The notes: generated by a model not told the origin, from the letters alone. Positions 1-6,988 are shown, numbered from the stretch's first letter. The stretch is DNA of 14,326 nt from an uncultured Oscillospiraceae bacterium (GCA_934572355.1 CAKTKV010000017.1:1-14326), one strand, 5' to 3'. Made by a program: numbers and translations.

Positions 1-1
1 G

Positions 2-661
2 TGCTCGGGCAAGTCGCTGTTCGACTGCTGCGAACGTCTCGCCCGTCAGGGACGCTACGGCGAGGAGGGCTCGGAGGAGCGGCGGCGCGGCTGCGACTTC
101 ATGTGGTACCTCTGGTGCGGGGCAAAGTCGCCGCTGTTCGGCAAGGATAAGATGGCGACCTTTGAACGCTATTTCCTCGACGACAAGCAGACGCACAAGG
201 AGGTCTCCGGGGCGTACTTCAAGCTGGCCTACACCCGCGAGATGGCGGATAAGATACTGGAGGAGTTCCAGATAACGGATAAGGATGCCGTCATCGTGAA
301 CGGGCATATCCCGGTCAAGATAAAGAAAGGCGAAAGCCCGATAAAGGTAGAGGAAAAGCTGCTCATCATCGACGGCGGGCTCTCCAAGGCCTATCAGTCC
401 GTCACCGGCATCGCGGGCTATACGCTGGTTTCAAATTCGCACCAGATGTATCTTTCCGAGCATGAACCCTTTACATCACTGCGGGAGTCGATATATAATA
501 ACCTCGACATGCATTCGCGGATGATACCGGTCAAGACCTATCCCAACCGCGTCAAGATTGCCGATACGGACGACGGACGTGAGATAGCCGCGCAGATAGA
601 GGATCTAGAAAAGCTGCTGGAGGCCTACCGCACCGGCGCGATCAAGCATGGAGAAGCCTGA
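2..661 (+). CDS. fbp: Class III fructose-1,6-bisphosphatase, C-terminal part
   Basis: This gluconeogenic enzyme of the Firmicutes-specific class III family hydrolyses fructose-1,6-bisphosphate to fructose-6-phosphate in the cytoplasm. The frame is open from base 2, so the gene starts upstream of the window. The visible 219 residues are about the last third of a family that is usually about 640-670 residues long. Family hallmarks seen are SPLFGKDKMATFERYF, VNGHIPVK, a LLIIDGGLSKAYQ block and TGIAGYTL, which match the conserved C-terminal core of Bacillus Fbp. The metal-binding phosphatase motifs expected further N-terminal lie outside the window. The stop is followed after 17 nt by a glycosyltransferase on the same strand, and no terminator lies between them, so the two are probably co-transcribed. 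Identification is firm; the physiological link to the next gene is unknown. Confidence 0.95.
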   Translation, partial: CSGKSLFDCCERLARQGRYGEEGSEERRRGCDFMWYLWCGAKSPLFGKDKMATFERYFLDDKQTHKEVSGAYFKLAYTREMADKILEEFQITDKDAVIVNGHIPVKIKKGESPIKVEEKLLIIDGGLSKAYQSVTGIAGYTLVSNSHQMYLSEHEPFTSLRESIYNNLDMHSRMIPVKTYPNRVKIADTDDGREIAAQIEDLEKLLEAYRTGAIKHGEA

Positions 662-678
662 TTAACGGAGGAAAACCT

Positions 679-2082
679 ATGCCAAAGCTCAACGTATGCC
701 TGATAAACGATTCGTTCCCGCCGGAGATAGACGGCGTGGCGAACGCCGTCACGAACTATGCGCAGATAATCACGGAGAAATTCGGCAGCGCCGTGGTCGT
801 CACACCCGATAACCCGGAGGCGGATGACTCGGTCTATCCCTTCCCGGTGATGCGCTATCCGAGCGTTGACATGACGAAGCTTGTGGGCTACAGAGCGGGC
901 TTTCCGTTCTCGGCGGCGGTGCAGAAGACGCTTGAGGCGGGGCAGTTTGACATTATCCACAGCCATTGCCCGATAACCTCGACGATGCTCGCGCGCTCAC
1001 TGCGCGACAGGATAAAGGTCCCAGTGGTGATGACATATCACACGAAGTTCGATATAGACATCGCAAACGCCATACGCGGCAAGCTCCTTCAGGAGGAGGC
1101 AAAGGCGCTGCTTGCGGCGAACATCTCCGCCTGTGACGAGGTGTGGACGGTGAGCCGCGGCGCGGGAGAGAACCTGCGCGCGATCGGCTATGAGGGCGAT
1201 TACATCGTCATGCCGAACGGCGTGGATTTTCCGCAGGGAAGAGTCGATGACGCGCTCATTGCGCAGGTGACCGAGGGCTACGACCTGCCGGAAAATGTGC
1301 CGGTGTTCCTGTTCGTCGGCAGGATGATGTGGTACAAGGGCATCAGGATAATCCTTGAGGGTCTTGCGAAGCTGCGCGAGAGCGGGCAGGATTTCCGCAT
1401 GGTATTTGTCGGCGGCGGCAACGACAAGGATGAGATCGTTGCGCTGACGGAGAAGCTCAGTCTGAGCGACAGGGTGTTCTTCTCCCCGCCGATACACGAC
1501 CGCAACCTCATCCGCGCGTGGTACTGCCGGGCGGACATGTTCCTGTTCCCGTCGACCTTTGACACGAACGGCCTTGTTGTTCGCGAGGCCGCGGCCTGTG
1601 CGCTGGGCAGCGTGCTCGTTGCGGGAAGCTGCGCGGCGGAGGACGTGACGGACAACGTCAGCGGCGTGCTGATAGAGGAAAACGCCGACAGCATGGCGGC
1701 AAAGCTCGAAGAGCTGTGCCGAGAACCGGAGGCGATGAAGCGCATCGGCGAGGCGGCGCAGCGGGATATCTATATCTCATGGGAGGACGCGATCGGCCAC
1801 GCGTGGGAGCGCTACGCCGTGGTCATCGACAATTACCGCGCGGGGAAGTACCCGGAGCACGAGGGAATGTCGGACGAGTTTTTCCATAACATCGCAAAGA
1901 CCATGGACGCCTATAACCGCAGCCGCGAGAAGCAACAGGCACGCGTTAATGAGCTGCGCCGAGGATACGCGGAGATAAAAGGCGAGCTGACAGGGGAGCA
2001 GGAGAAGCTGAGGGAGAACCTGCTTGCCGGACAGACGAAGATCAAGGACGAGCTTTCGCAGTTCATGGAACGCTTTATGTAA
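679..2082 (+). CDS. GT4-family glycosyltransferase with C-terminal coiled coil
   Basis: This is a 467-residue GT-B fold glycosyltransferase of family 4, probably membrane-associated and acting on a lipid or cell-envelope acceptor (inference). The start has a GGAGG box 8 nt upstream. Motifs in order are an N-terminal glycine loop (DSFPPEIDGVANAV, residues 11-24), HSHCP near 94-98, TYHTKFD near 119-125, PNGVDF near 179-184, the donor-phosphate motif GRMMWYKG with R215 and K220, FVGGGND near 243-249, and FDTNGLVVREA near 294-304. In the usual E-x7-E signature the first Glu is replaced by Asp (D295, then E303). Residues about 415-467 are charged and heptad-like, a predicted coiled coil absent from a minimal GT4 enzyme. 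The closest well-known types are diacylglycerol glucosyltransferases and PimB-like mannosyltransferases. Donor and acceptor cannot be assigned. Confidence 0.88.
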   Translation: MPKLNVCLINDSFPPEIDGVANAVTNYAQIITEKFGSAVVVTPDNPEADDSVYPFPVMRYPSVDMTKLVGYRAGFPFSAAVQKTLEAGQFDIIHSHCPITSTMLARSLRDRIKVPVVMTYHTKFDIDIANAIRGKLLQEEAKALLAANISACDEVWTVSRGAGENLRAIGYEGDYIVMPNGVDFPQGRVDDALIAQVTEGYDLPENVPVFLFVGRMMWYKGIRIILEGLAKLRESGQDFRMVFVGGGNDKDEIVALTEKLSLSDRVFFSPPIHDRNLIRAWYCRADMFLFPSTFDTNGLVVREAAACALGSVLVAGSCAAEDVTDNVSGVLIEENADSMAAKLEELCREPEAMKRIGEAAQRDIYISWEDAIGHAWERYAVVIDNYRAGKYPEHEGMSDEFFHNIAKTMDAYNRSREKQQARVNELRRGYAEIKGELTGEQEKLRENLLAGQTKIKDELSQFMERFM

Positions 2083-2094
2083 CCTAATAAACGA

Positions 2095-2129
2095 GACAGA
2101 GCCCGCGGAATTTCTCCGCGGGCTCTGTC
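2095..2129. terminator. Bidirectional hairpin between the glycosyltransferase gene and spoIIID
   Basis: A perfect 15-bp stem (2095-2109 pairing with 2115-2129) closes a 5-nt loop, ATTTC. It lies 12 nt after the glycosyltransferase stop and 2 nt beyond the spoIIID stop, so it serves both convergent genes. The U-tracts are weak: CATTATT follows on the plus strand and TCGTTTATTAGG on the minus strand. Confidence 0.82.
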
Positions 2130-2131
2130 CA

Positions 2132-2380
2132 TTATTCCCCCTTATACTTCCGGCGGGTGGCAAGACCGCCGCGAATATGCCGCTCGGCCTTGTTTATATC
2201 CAAGAGCAGACGCACCTGTTTATAAAGCCCCGGATTGACCCGCGGAAGCCGCTCTGTCAGATCCTTATGTACTGTGGATTTGCTGATCCCGAAGCGCTTG
2301 GCGGCGGAGCGGACGGTGGCCCGGTTGTCTATGATGAACACCGCCAGGTCACAGGCGCGCTGCTCGATATTTGTGTACAT
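2132..2380 (-). CDS. spoIIID: Stage III sporulation transcriptional regulator SpoIIID
   Basis: This small helix-turn-helix regulator acts in the mother cell during endospore formation, where it activates or represses sigma-E-dependent genes and supports the switch to sigma-K. The 82-residue product matches the family closely. The recognition region contains TVRSAAKRFGISKSTVHKDL followed by TERLP, then the basic C-terminal segment HIRGG and TRRKYK, which in Bacillus SpoIIID forms a second DNA-contact helix. I start it at the ATG at 2380 because GGGGAG lies 8 nt upstream; a GTG at 2389 in the same frame overlaps that ribosome binding site. The gene is monocistronic and convergent with the glycosyltransferase gene. 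A sigma-E-like promoter and a large inverted repeat lie upstream. Its presence implies an endospore former. Confidence 0.95.
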   Translation of the reverse strand: MYTNIEQRACDLAVFIIDNRATVRSAAKRFGISKSTVHKDLTERLPRVNPGLYKQVRLLLDINKAERHIRGGLATRRKYKGE

Positions 2381-2388
2381 ATGCACCA

Positions 2389-2433
2389 CTCCCCATGCTT
2401 TCGTATTTGATGTATATGTGAAAGCATGGGGAG
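2389..2433. repeat. Perfect 14-bp inverted repeat in the spoIIID promoter and leader
   Basis: CTCCCCATGCTTTC at 2389-2402 is an exact inverted copy of 2420-2433, separated by 17 nt. On the spoIIID strand one arm fills most of the spacer between the proposed -35 and -10 elements, and the other arm carries the GGGGAG ribosome binding site. It could be a dimeric operator or, if transcription starts further upstream, an RNA hairpin that hides the ribosome binding site. It does not resemble the known SpoIIID target (GGACAAG-like). Confidence 0.85.
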
Positions 2434-2439
2434 ATATGA
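2409..2439 (-). promoter_or_regulatory. Candidate sigma-E-type promoter of spoIIID
   Basis: On the minus strand TCATATC (2439-2433) and TATACATC (2416-2409) are 16 nt apart. This resembles the Bacillus sigma-E consensus (a CATATT-type -35 and CATACA-type -10). Transcription would begin near 2402, just inside the left arm of the inverted repeat. In Bacillus spoIIID is known to be sigma-E-dependent, so the match fits, but it is imperfect. Confidence 0.45.
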
Positions 2440-2526
2440 GAGGGAAAGCGGGCGTATTGCTAAGGGCGGCAGAGCGGAGATTGCCAAAATTTATACAATT
2501 GCGCCTGGTTTGTAGTGCGTCTGCAT

Positions 2527-2538
2527 CCCCCCGGGGGG
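2527..2538. repeat. GC palindrome upstream of the metal-chelate importer operon
   Basis: CCCCCCGGGGGG is a perfect 12-bp palindrome just before the candidate -35 element of the importer operon. It could be an upstream regulator site or chance. The rest of 2440-2526 holds no gene or other structure I can support. Confidence 0.4.
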
Positions 2539-2539
2539 C

Positions 2540-2568
2540 TTAAAATCTCTGAGGCAATCATGTATACT
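2540..2568 (+). promoter_or_regulatory. Candidate sigma-A promoter of the importer operon
   Basis: TTAAAA (2540-2545) and TATACT (2563-2568) are 17 nt apart, and TG directly precedes the -10. The -35 is a four-of-six match. Transcription from here would give a leader of about 85 nt before the binding-protein gene. No Fur-type operator or known riboswitch core is recognisable. Confidence 0.4.
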
Positions 2569-2581
2569 CAATGACAGTAAG

Positions 2582-2651
2582 CATGAAGCGCTCATGAACT
2601 GTATGCGGAGCGGAGACCGATCACCTCCGCTTCACTTAGATACAACGGAGG
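2582..2651 (+). promoter_or_regulatory. Leader with mutually exclusive hairpins, one hiding the ribosome binding site
   Basis: AGCGGAG (2609-2615) can pair with CTCCGCT (2625-2631). The overlapping CCTCCG (2624-2629) can instead pair with the ribosome binding site CGGAGG (2646-2651) of the binding-protein gene. Only one pairing can form at a time, so the layout is that of a translational on/off switch. An independent small hairpin, CATGA/TCATG, lies at 2582-2596. This is read by eye only; no folding energy was computed and no known riboswitch class matches. Confidence 0.35.
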
Positions 2652-2660
2652 AAAGAACAG

Positions 2661-3809
2661 ATGTCTAAAAAAATAACAGCTATAATACTCGCGCTTGCGG
2701 CGCTGCTGTCGCTCGCTGCCTGCGGGAGCTCCACTGCACCTGAACAGAGCACTGCACCCGCGCAGGAAAATACTGCACAGGAAAACGCCGCGCAGGAAAT
2801 GCGCATTGTGACCGATACATGGGGTCGCAAGGTCGAGATACCCTATACCGTAGAAAGCATTATCTGCCTTGGCTCGGGCGCGCCGCGCATGGCGGCGTAC
2901 CTTGATGTCGTGGACATGATGGTCGGCGTTGAGGATCACGACAAGGAGGCCTATAACATCCTCCGCGACTATAACCCGGTTTACCGCGACGAGATAAAGG
3001 AGCTGCCTGCGGTCGGCTCGGGCGGCGGCAGCGGCGCGAACAACGGCTATGCCGAGGAGATAATCACCGTTGCACCCGACGTTATCCTCGCGGGCTTCTC
3101 CGCAGAGGCGGCGGATGAGCTTTACGGCCAGACCGGCATACCCGTTGTGTGCGTGCGCTATCTCAGCCGCAATTTCGTGGACGAGAGCTTCTACGACGCG
3201 ATGCGCGTTTTTGCCGAGGTCGTCGGAGCACAGGAGCGCTGCGAGGCCGTGCTCTCTTTCATCGATGAATGCAAGCAGGATCTTAACGACCGCACCAAGG
3301 ACATCCCGGATTCCGATAAGCAAAAGGTCTATACCGGCGCTGTTACGTTCTCCGGCCGCCACGGCTTTGGCGGCACCTATGCGCACTTCGGCCCGTTCAT
3401 GGGTGTGAACGCGCTCAATGTTGCCGATGAGGCGGCGGACCAGAACTATTATGAGGTAGACCTTGAGAAGGTCATAGAATGGGACCCTGATATAATCTTC
3501 CTTGATCCGGGCAACATGGATCTTGTGAATGACGAATATAACACTAATCCTGGCTTCTTTGACGCGCTGCGCGCAGTAAAGGAGGGGCAGGTCTACACGA
3601 TGCCCTCCTTCAATAACTGCGGGACGAACATCACCTACGCGCTTATGGATGCATACTATGCCGGCATAGTGCTCTATCCCGAGCAGTTTGCCGACGTGAC
3701 GATGCCGGAGATCGGCGGTAAGATACTCACCTTTATGCTCGGCAAGGACACCTTTACCGAGATGGAAGCGGGCGGACTTTACTATGGGATATTGACGATC
3801 GGAGAATAA
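2661..3809 (+). CDS. Lipoprotein substrate-binding protein of an iron/cobalamin-type (FecB/BtuF) ABC importer
   Basis: This is the extracellular receptor of a type II (BtuCD/FecCD) ABC importer. It is exported, lipidated at C21 and would deliver a metal-chelate or cofactor to the permease encoded next. The N-terminus is MSKK, then a hydrophobic stretch and lipobox LAAC (residues 18-21), then a low-complexity Ala/Gln/Thr/Glu linker to about residue 46. The binding domain follows, starting RIVTDTWGRKVEIPYTVESI, with a glycine-rich GSGGGSGANNG insert and the usual PDVILAG segment. At 382 residues it is slightly long for the family. The ribosome binding site GGAGG lies 9 nt upstream of the ATG. 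Substrate cannot be read from sequence; siderophore, heme, corrinoid and oxyanion (molybdate/tungstate) binders all occur in this fold. It is first of five co-directional genes and ends 6 nt before the permease. Confidence 0.9.
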   Translation: MSKKITAIILALAALLSLAACGSSTAPEQSTAPAQENTAQENAAQEMRIVTDTWGRKVEIPYTVESIICLGSGAPRMAAYLDVVDMMVGVEDHDKEAYNILRDYNPVYRDEIKELPAVGSGGGSGANNGYAEEIITVAPDVILAGFSAEAADELYGQTGIPVVCVRYLSRNFVDESFYDAMRVFAEVVGAQERCEAVLSFIDECKQDLNDRTKDIPDSDKQKVYTGAVTFSGRHGFGGTYAHFGPFMGVNALNVADEAADQNYYEVDLEKVIEWDPDIIFLDPGNMDLVNDEYNTNPGFFDALRAVKEGQVYTMPSFNNCGTNITYALMDAYYAGIVLYPEQFADVTMPEIGGKILTFMLGKDTFTEMEAGGLYYGILTIGE

Positions 3810-3815
3810 ACAGAG

Positions 3816-4895
3816 ATGAGAAGGAAAAGCCTTGAGACGCTCAATAATGACTACGGGCGCTATATATGGAGAAAGTGGCTCGTGCTGCTTGTGCTGCTCG
3901 TCATTACCGCCGCGTCCGGGCTTTTCTCGCTTATCGCGGGCTCTGCGGGACTGTCGGTGAAGGAAGTGATCCTCGCGATAGCCCACCGTGGCGACCTTCG
4001 GACAGAAACGATAATCTGGAACGTGCGTATGCCGAAGCTCGCTACCGCCGCTGCGGTGGGAGCGGCGCTTGCATTGAGCGGCTGCATCATGCAGAACGTG
4101 CTGCGAAACCCGCTTGCCTCGTCGTCTACGCTGGGTGTGTCCCAGGGCGCGTCCTTCGGCGCGGCAGTGGCGATAGTGTATTTCGGCGCGGGGATCCAGG
4201 TCAACGCCGGGGGGACGTCCTCCGCACTGACCGTGACGAATCCTGCGCTCGTGACGCTCTGCGCGTTTGCGGGGGGCATGGCGACGACCGTTATTATCCT
4301 CGCCATCTCGCGTCTGCGCGGCACAACTCCCGCAACTATGGTTTTGGTCGGTGTCGCGCTCAGCTCAATGTTCACCGGCGGCACGGCGCTCATTCAGTAT
4401 TTCTGCGATGACGTCATGGTCGCGACTGTTGTATACTGGACTTTCGGCAGTCTTGGCCGCGCCGGGTGGCGGGATATTGCCATAATCGTGGTACTGACCT
4501 TCGGCGCGTTCGGATATTTCATCTATAACCGCTGGAACTATAACGCGATGGAGAGCGGCACGAGCACGGCAAAGAGCCTCGGCGTCCATGTCGACGCGCT
4601 CATACTCTCCAGCATGGCGCTGTGCGCGCTCATATCCTCCGTGGCCGTCGCGTTCGTCGGCTGCATAAGCTTCATCGGCCTTATCGCGCCGCATATCATG
4701 CGCCGTTTTCTCGGCAACGATTACCGCTTCCTTATCCCAGCCTCGGCACTGTGCGGCTCGGCGCTGCTCATTCTGTCGGACATCGTCTCGCGGACGCTGC
4801 TGTCGCCGACGGTGCTGCCCATAGGTGCGCTGACCTCTTTCCTGGGCGCGCCGCTGTTCCTCTACCTCATCATAAAGCGAGGCGGCATGAAATGA
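3816..4895 (+). CDS. FecCD/BtuC-family ABC permease
   Basis: This is the membrane subunit of the same importer; in this family two copies form the channel. The 359-residue protein has a first membrane helix at about 20-42 and the conserved FecCD sequences RMPKLATAAAVGAALALSG, QNVLRNPLAS, LGVSQGASFGAA, FIGLIAPHIMRR and LPIGALTSFLGAPLFLYLI. About ten membrane helices are expected for the family. The start ATG lies 6 nt after the binding-protein stop, with GGAG inside the end of that gene. Its stop overlaps the ATPase start (ATGA). Family assignment is secure, substrate unknown. Confidence 0.93.
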   Translation: MRRKSLETLNNDYGRYIWRKWLVLLVLLVITAASGLFSLIAGSAGLSVKEVILAIAHRGDLRTETIIWNVRMPKLATAAAVGAALALSGCIMQNVLRNPLASSSTLGVSQGASFGAAVAIVYFGAGIQVNAGGTSSALTVTNPALVTLCAFAGGMATTVIILAISRLRGTTPATMVLVGVALSSMFTGGTALIQYFCDDVMVATVVYWTFGSLGRAGWRDIAIIVVLTFGAFGYFIYNRWNYNAMESGTSTAKSLGVHVDALILSSMALCALISSVAVAFVGCISFIGLIAPHIMRRFLGNDYRFLIPASALCGSALLILSDIVSRTLLSPTVLPIGALTSFLGAPLFLYLIIKRGGMK

Positions 4896-5671
4896 TAGAA
4901 GTCAAGAACCTGAGTTTTTCATACGGAGAAAGAGAGATACTGCACACAGTCAGCTTTTCGGCAGAAAGCGGCGAGCTGGTGGGAATCCTCGGCAATAACG
5001 GCGCGGGCAAGAGCACGCTTGTCACGTGCATCAACCGCATAAATATGCCGGGTTCGGGCACTGTCCTGCTCGACGGCGAGAACATTGCGCAGTTCGGACG
5101 CAGAAAGCTTGCCCGGAACATCGCATATGTCGCGCAGAAAAATGAGCTGACGCAGGCCACGGTGTTTGACTGCGTCCTGCTTGGCCGCAAGCCGTACATA
5201 AAATGGTCGGTGGGCGACGAAGACGTGAGCATCTGCGACAGGGTCATCGAGCGCGTCGGCCTTGCCGAACTGCGTCTGCGGCCTGTGGACGAGCTGTCCG
5301 GAGGTGAGCTGCAGAAGGTCATGCTCGCCCGAGCTCTTGTGCAGGAGCCTAAGGTGCTCGTGCTTGATGAGCCGACGAGCAATCTTGATCCGAGAAACCA
5401 GCATGAGATGATGAAGCTTGTGCGCACGGTAGCCGATGAGCGCGGGATAACCGTGCTCGTGGTCATACATGACCTGAGTCTTGCCATGCGCTTCTGCGAT
5501 AAATTCCTGCTTATGAAGGACGGCAGCGTGTTCAGATACGGCGGGAGAGAGGTGCTGTCAGATGACAACATCTTCCCGGTATACGGCATGCATGCTTATG
5601 TTGAGACTGTACATGGCCTGCCGGTAGTCGTGATGCACGAGGATGATTGGGGTGCGGACAATGAAGGATGA
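4892..5671 (+). CDS. ABC importer ATPase (FecE/BtuD family)
   Basis: This cytoplasmic ATPase powers the importer. The 259-residue protein has all motifs: Walker A GNNGAGKST (residues 34-42), a Q-loop in AYVAQKNEL, signature LSGGELQKV, Walker B VLVLDEP with the catalytic Glu, D-loop SNLD and switch His in VVIHD. The C-terminus carries the FecE-like segment ending in HGLPVVV. The start overlaps the permease stop by 4 nt, and the 3' end overlaps the methyltransferase start by 11 nt, which indicates translational coupling. Assignment is firm. Confidence 0.95.
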   Translation: MIEVKNLSFSYGEREILHTVSFSAESGELVGILGNNGAGKSTLVTCINRINMPGSGTVLLDGENIAQFGRRKLARNIAYVAQKNELTQATVFDCVLLGRKPYIKWSVGDEDVSICDRVIERVGLAELRLRPVDELSGGELQKVMLARALVQEPKVLVLDEPTSNLDPRNQHEMMKLVRTVADERGITVLVVIHDLSLAMRFCDKFLLMKDGSVFRYGGREVLSDDNIFPVYGMHAYVETVHGLPVVVMHEDDWGADNEG

Positions 5672-6452
5672 ACGCGCAAAATGGGACGAGGCCGCGTCCG
5701 AATATCAAAGTGTGTTCCGCCTTGGACTGAACGATTATAATGCCGCGCTCCTGCGCTTCTGGCAGGAAAACGGGATGCTCACGCCGGGCTGCCGCGTGAT
5801 AGACATCGGCTGCGGCGTCGGCAAATACGGTGCATATCTCGCCCAACTCGGCTGCGACGTGACGCTGACTGACATTTCCGAAAAGATGATTGCCCACGCG
5901 AGGGAGAACATGGCACCGTACAAGACCACGTGGCGCGCAGTCTGCTGTGATTTCAATGAGATCAGCGGCAGGGAGGAGGCATTCGCGGAGGGCTTTGACC
6001 TCGCGATATCCACAATGTCGCCTGCAATACACGATGTAGCGACCGTCAAGAAAATGAGCCGTATGACAAGCTCATGGTGCTTTACGGCAAATTTCTATGA
6101 GTGGTGTCAGCCGCTCCGTGATGTTCTTATGAAAGAAATAGGCGTTGAGCCACGCCCGAAACATACCGGCGATCTGAAGGCCGACTGCGCCACGCTTATT
6201 CAGGCGGTGACAGACGCGGGCTATGAGCCGCAGCTTAAATATGTCGGCTACGATTGGTCGGATGAGCGCGGCGCGGAGGAAATGGCAGATTATATGTGCC
6301 GCAATTATTTTGCGGGGGAGTCGAACGCGGGCGCTCTGCGTGCCGCTGTTTTGGAGCGACTCAAAGATATGTGCGATGCCGACGGCAATGTAAACGACGA
6401 AATAAACACAAAAGTGGCGTGGATATATTGGAGAACCGGAGGGAGAACATGA
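5661..6452 (+). CDS. Class I SAM-dependent methyltransferase in the importer operon
   Basis: This 263-residue Rossmann-fold methyltransferase has motif I VIDIGCGVGKYG, motif II acidic end TLTDIS and motif IV region FDLAISTMSPAIHD. The last is unlike the NPPY of DNA and protein-amide enzymes and typical of small-molecule or uncharacterised methyltransferases. I chose the ATG at 5661 because GGGG lies 8 nt upstream; the in-frame ATG at 5643 has its GAGG directly adjacent, too close to work well. It overlaps the ATPase gene by 11 nt and its own stop overlaps the FmdE-domain gene (ATGA). The C-terminal part (residues about 130-263) is Trp/Tyr-rich and unassigned. From context it may methylate the imported ligand or a derived cofactor; that is inference. 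Confidence 0.85.
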   Translation: MKDERAKWDEAASEYQSVFRLGLNDYNAALLRFWQENGMLTPGCRVIDIGCGVGKYGAYLAQLGCDVTLTDISEKMIAHARENMAPYKTTWRAVCCDFNEISGREEAFAEGFDLAISTMSPAIHDVATVKKMSRMTSSWCFTANFYEWCQPLRDVLMKEIGVEPRPKHTGDLKADCATLIQAVTDAGYEPQLKYVGYDWSDERGAEEMADYMCRNYFAGESNAGALRAAVLERLKDMCDADGNVNDEINTKVAWIYWRTGGRT

Positions 6453-6865
6453 TAAAAGAGCTGTATGAAAAAGCCGGAGAGCTGCACGGGCACTATTGCC
6501 CCGGTCTTGCCATCGGAGTGAGAGCCGCGGCTGCGGCGCTGGATATCCTGAGCCCTGAAAAAAAGGGAACAAATCTGTACTGCATCGCTGAGAGCTGCGC
6601 TTGTTACCTTGACGGGATACAGGTCGTTTTCGGCACGACGGTCGGCAACGGGCGTCTCGAAGTGCGTGACAGCAACGAGGCGGCGTTCAATTTCTATGAC
6701 CGTGAGAGCGGCAGGAGCGTCAGGCTTGCCGCTGCTGATACGCCGAAGGGACTGAGCCGCGACGAGAAAAGGGACTTCATCCTCACCGCGCCGCTCGACA
6801 AGGTGTTCGTGCAGACGCCCGTCCGCTTTGAAGAGCCGCCGGATCTCCCGCCGAAAAAGAAATGA
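6449..6865 (+). CDS. Small FmdE-domain protein, last gene of the importer operon
   Basis: The 138-residue protein belongs to the family named after subunit E of formylmethanofuran dehydrogenase, many members of which bind metal through Cys/His residues. The N-terminal signature HGHYCPGLAIGVRAA sits at residues 13-27, followed by ESCACYLDGIQVV (48-60), where C50 and C52 are candidate ligands. The usual GCT-x-GKGNL loop is here GTTVGNGRL (62-70), so its cysteine is lost. A Tyr/Phe/Asp-rich segment and a basic C-terminus (PPKKK) complete it; the zinc-finger extension of longer homologues is missing. The ATG has GGAGGG 5 nt upstream and overlaps the methyltransferase stop. FmdE proteins often sit beside importers of this kind in anaerobes, but their role there is not established. 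A metallochaperone or metallo-enzyme accessory role is inference. Confidence 0.85.
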   Translation: MIKELYEKAGELHGHYCPGLAIGVRAAAAALDILSPEKKGTNLYCIAESCACYLDGIQVVFGTTVGNGRLEVRDSNEAAFNFYDRESGRSVRLAAADTPKGLSRDEKRDFILTAPLDKVFVQTPVRFEEPPDLPPKKK

Positions 6866-6891
6866 AGTCAGGAAAGAGACAATTGGAATTG

Positions 6892-6934
6892 CGAAAACGG
6901 AGAAGGCCGGATGATACGGTCTTCTCCGTTTTCG
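6892..6934. terminator. Strong hairpin closing the importer operon
   Basis: The arms 6892-6909 and 6917-6934 form an 18-bp stem (one G-U pair) with a 7-nt loop, GATGATA. It starts 26 nt after the FmdE-domain stop. The stem ends in CGTTTTCG, giving a short internal U-run. It also lies 54 nt beyond the end of the convergent oxoamine synthase gene, so it probably ends both transcripts. Confidence 0.85.
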
Positions 6935-6988
6935 ATAGAGAGCGTCTCCGCGCCTGATGTGTGAGTGAAAGCACGGTGATGTATTGGA

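Noticed and set aside
2389..2433. The 14-bp inverted repeat as transposon ends or an insertion footprint
   Set aside because: The arms are only 17 nt apart with no flanking duplication, and they fit the promoter and ribosome binding site of spoIIID.
2440..2660. Cobalamin or molybdenum-cofactor riboswitch before the importer
   Set aside because: An AGGGAA-like string occurs near 2440, but no GCCACTG-type B12 box or Moco core is found and the geometry is wrong.
2592..3986. 464-codon open frame on the minus strand across the binding-protein gene
   Set aside because: The plus strand carries a lipoprotein binding protein with lipobox, ribosome binding site and tight operon spacing. The antisense product is a low-complexity Arg/His/Val-rich chain typical of GC-rich codon shadow.
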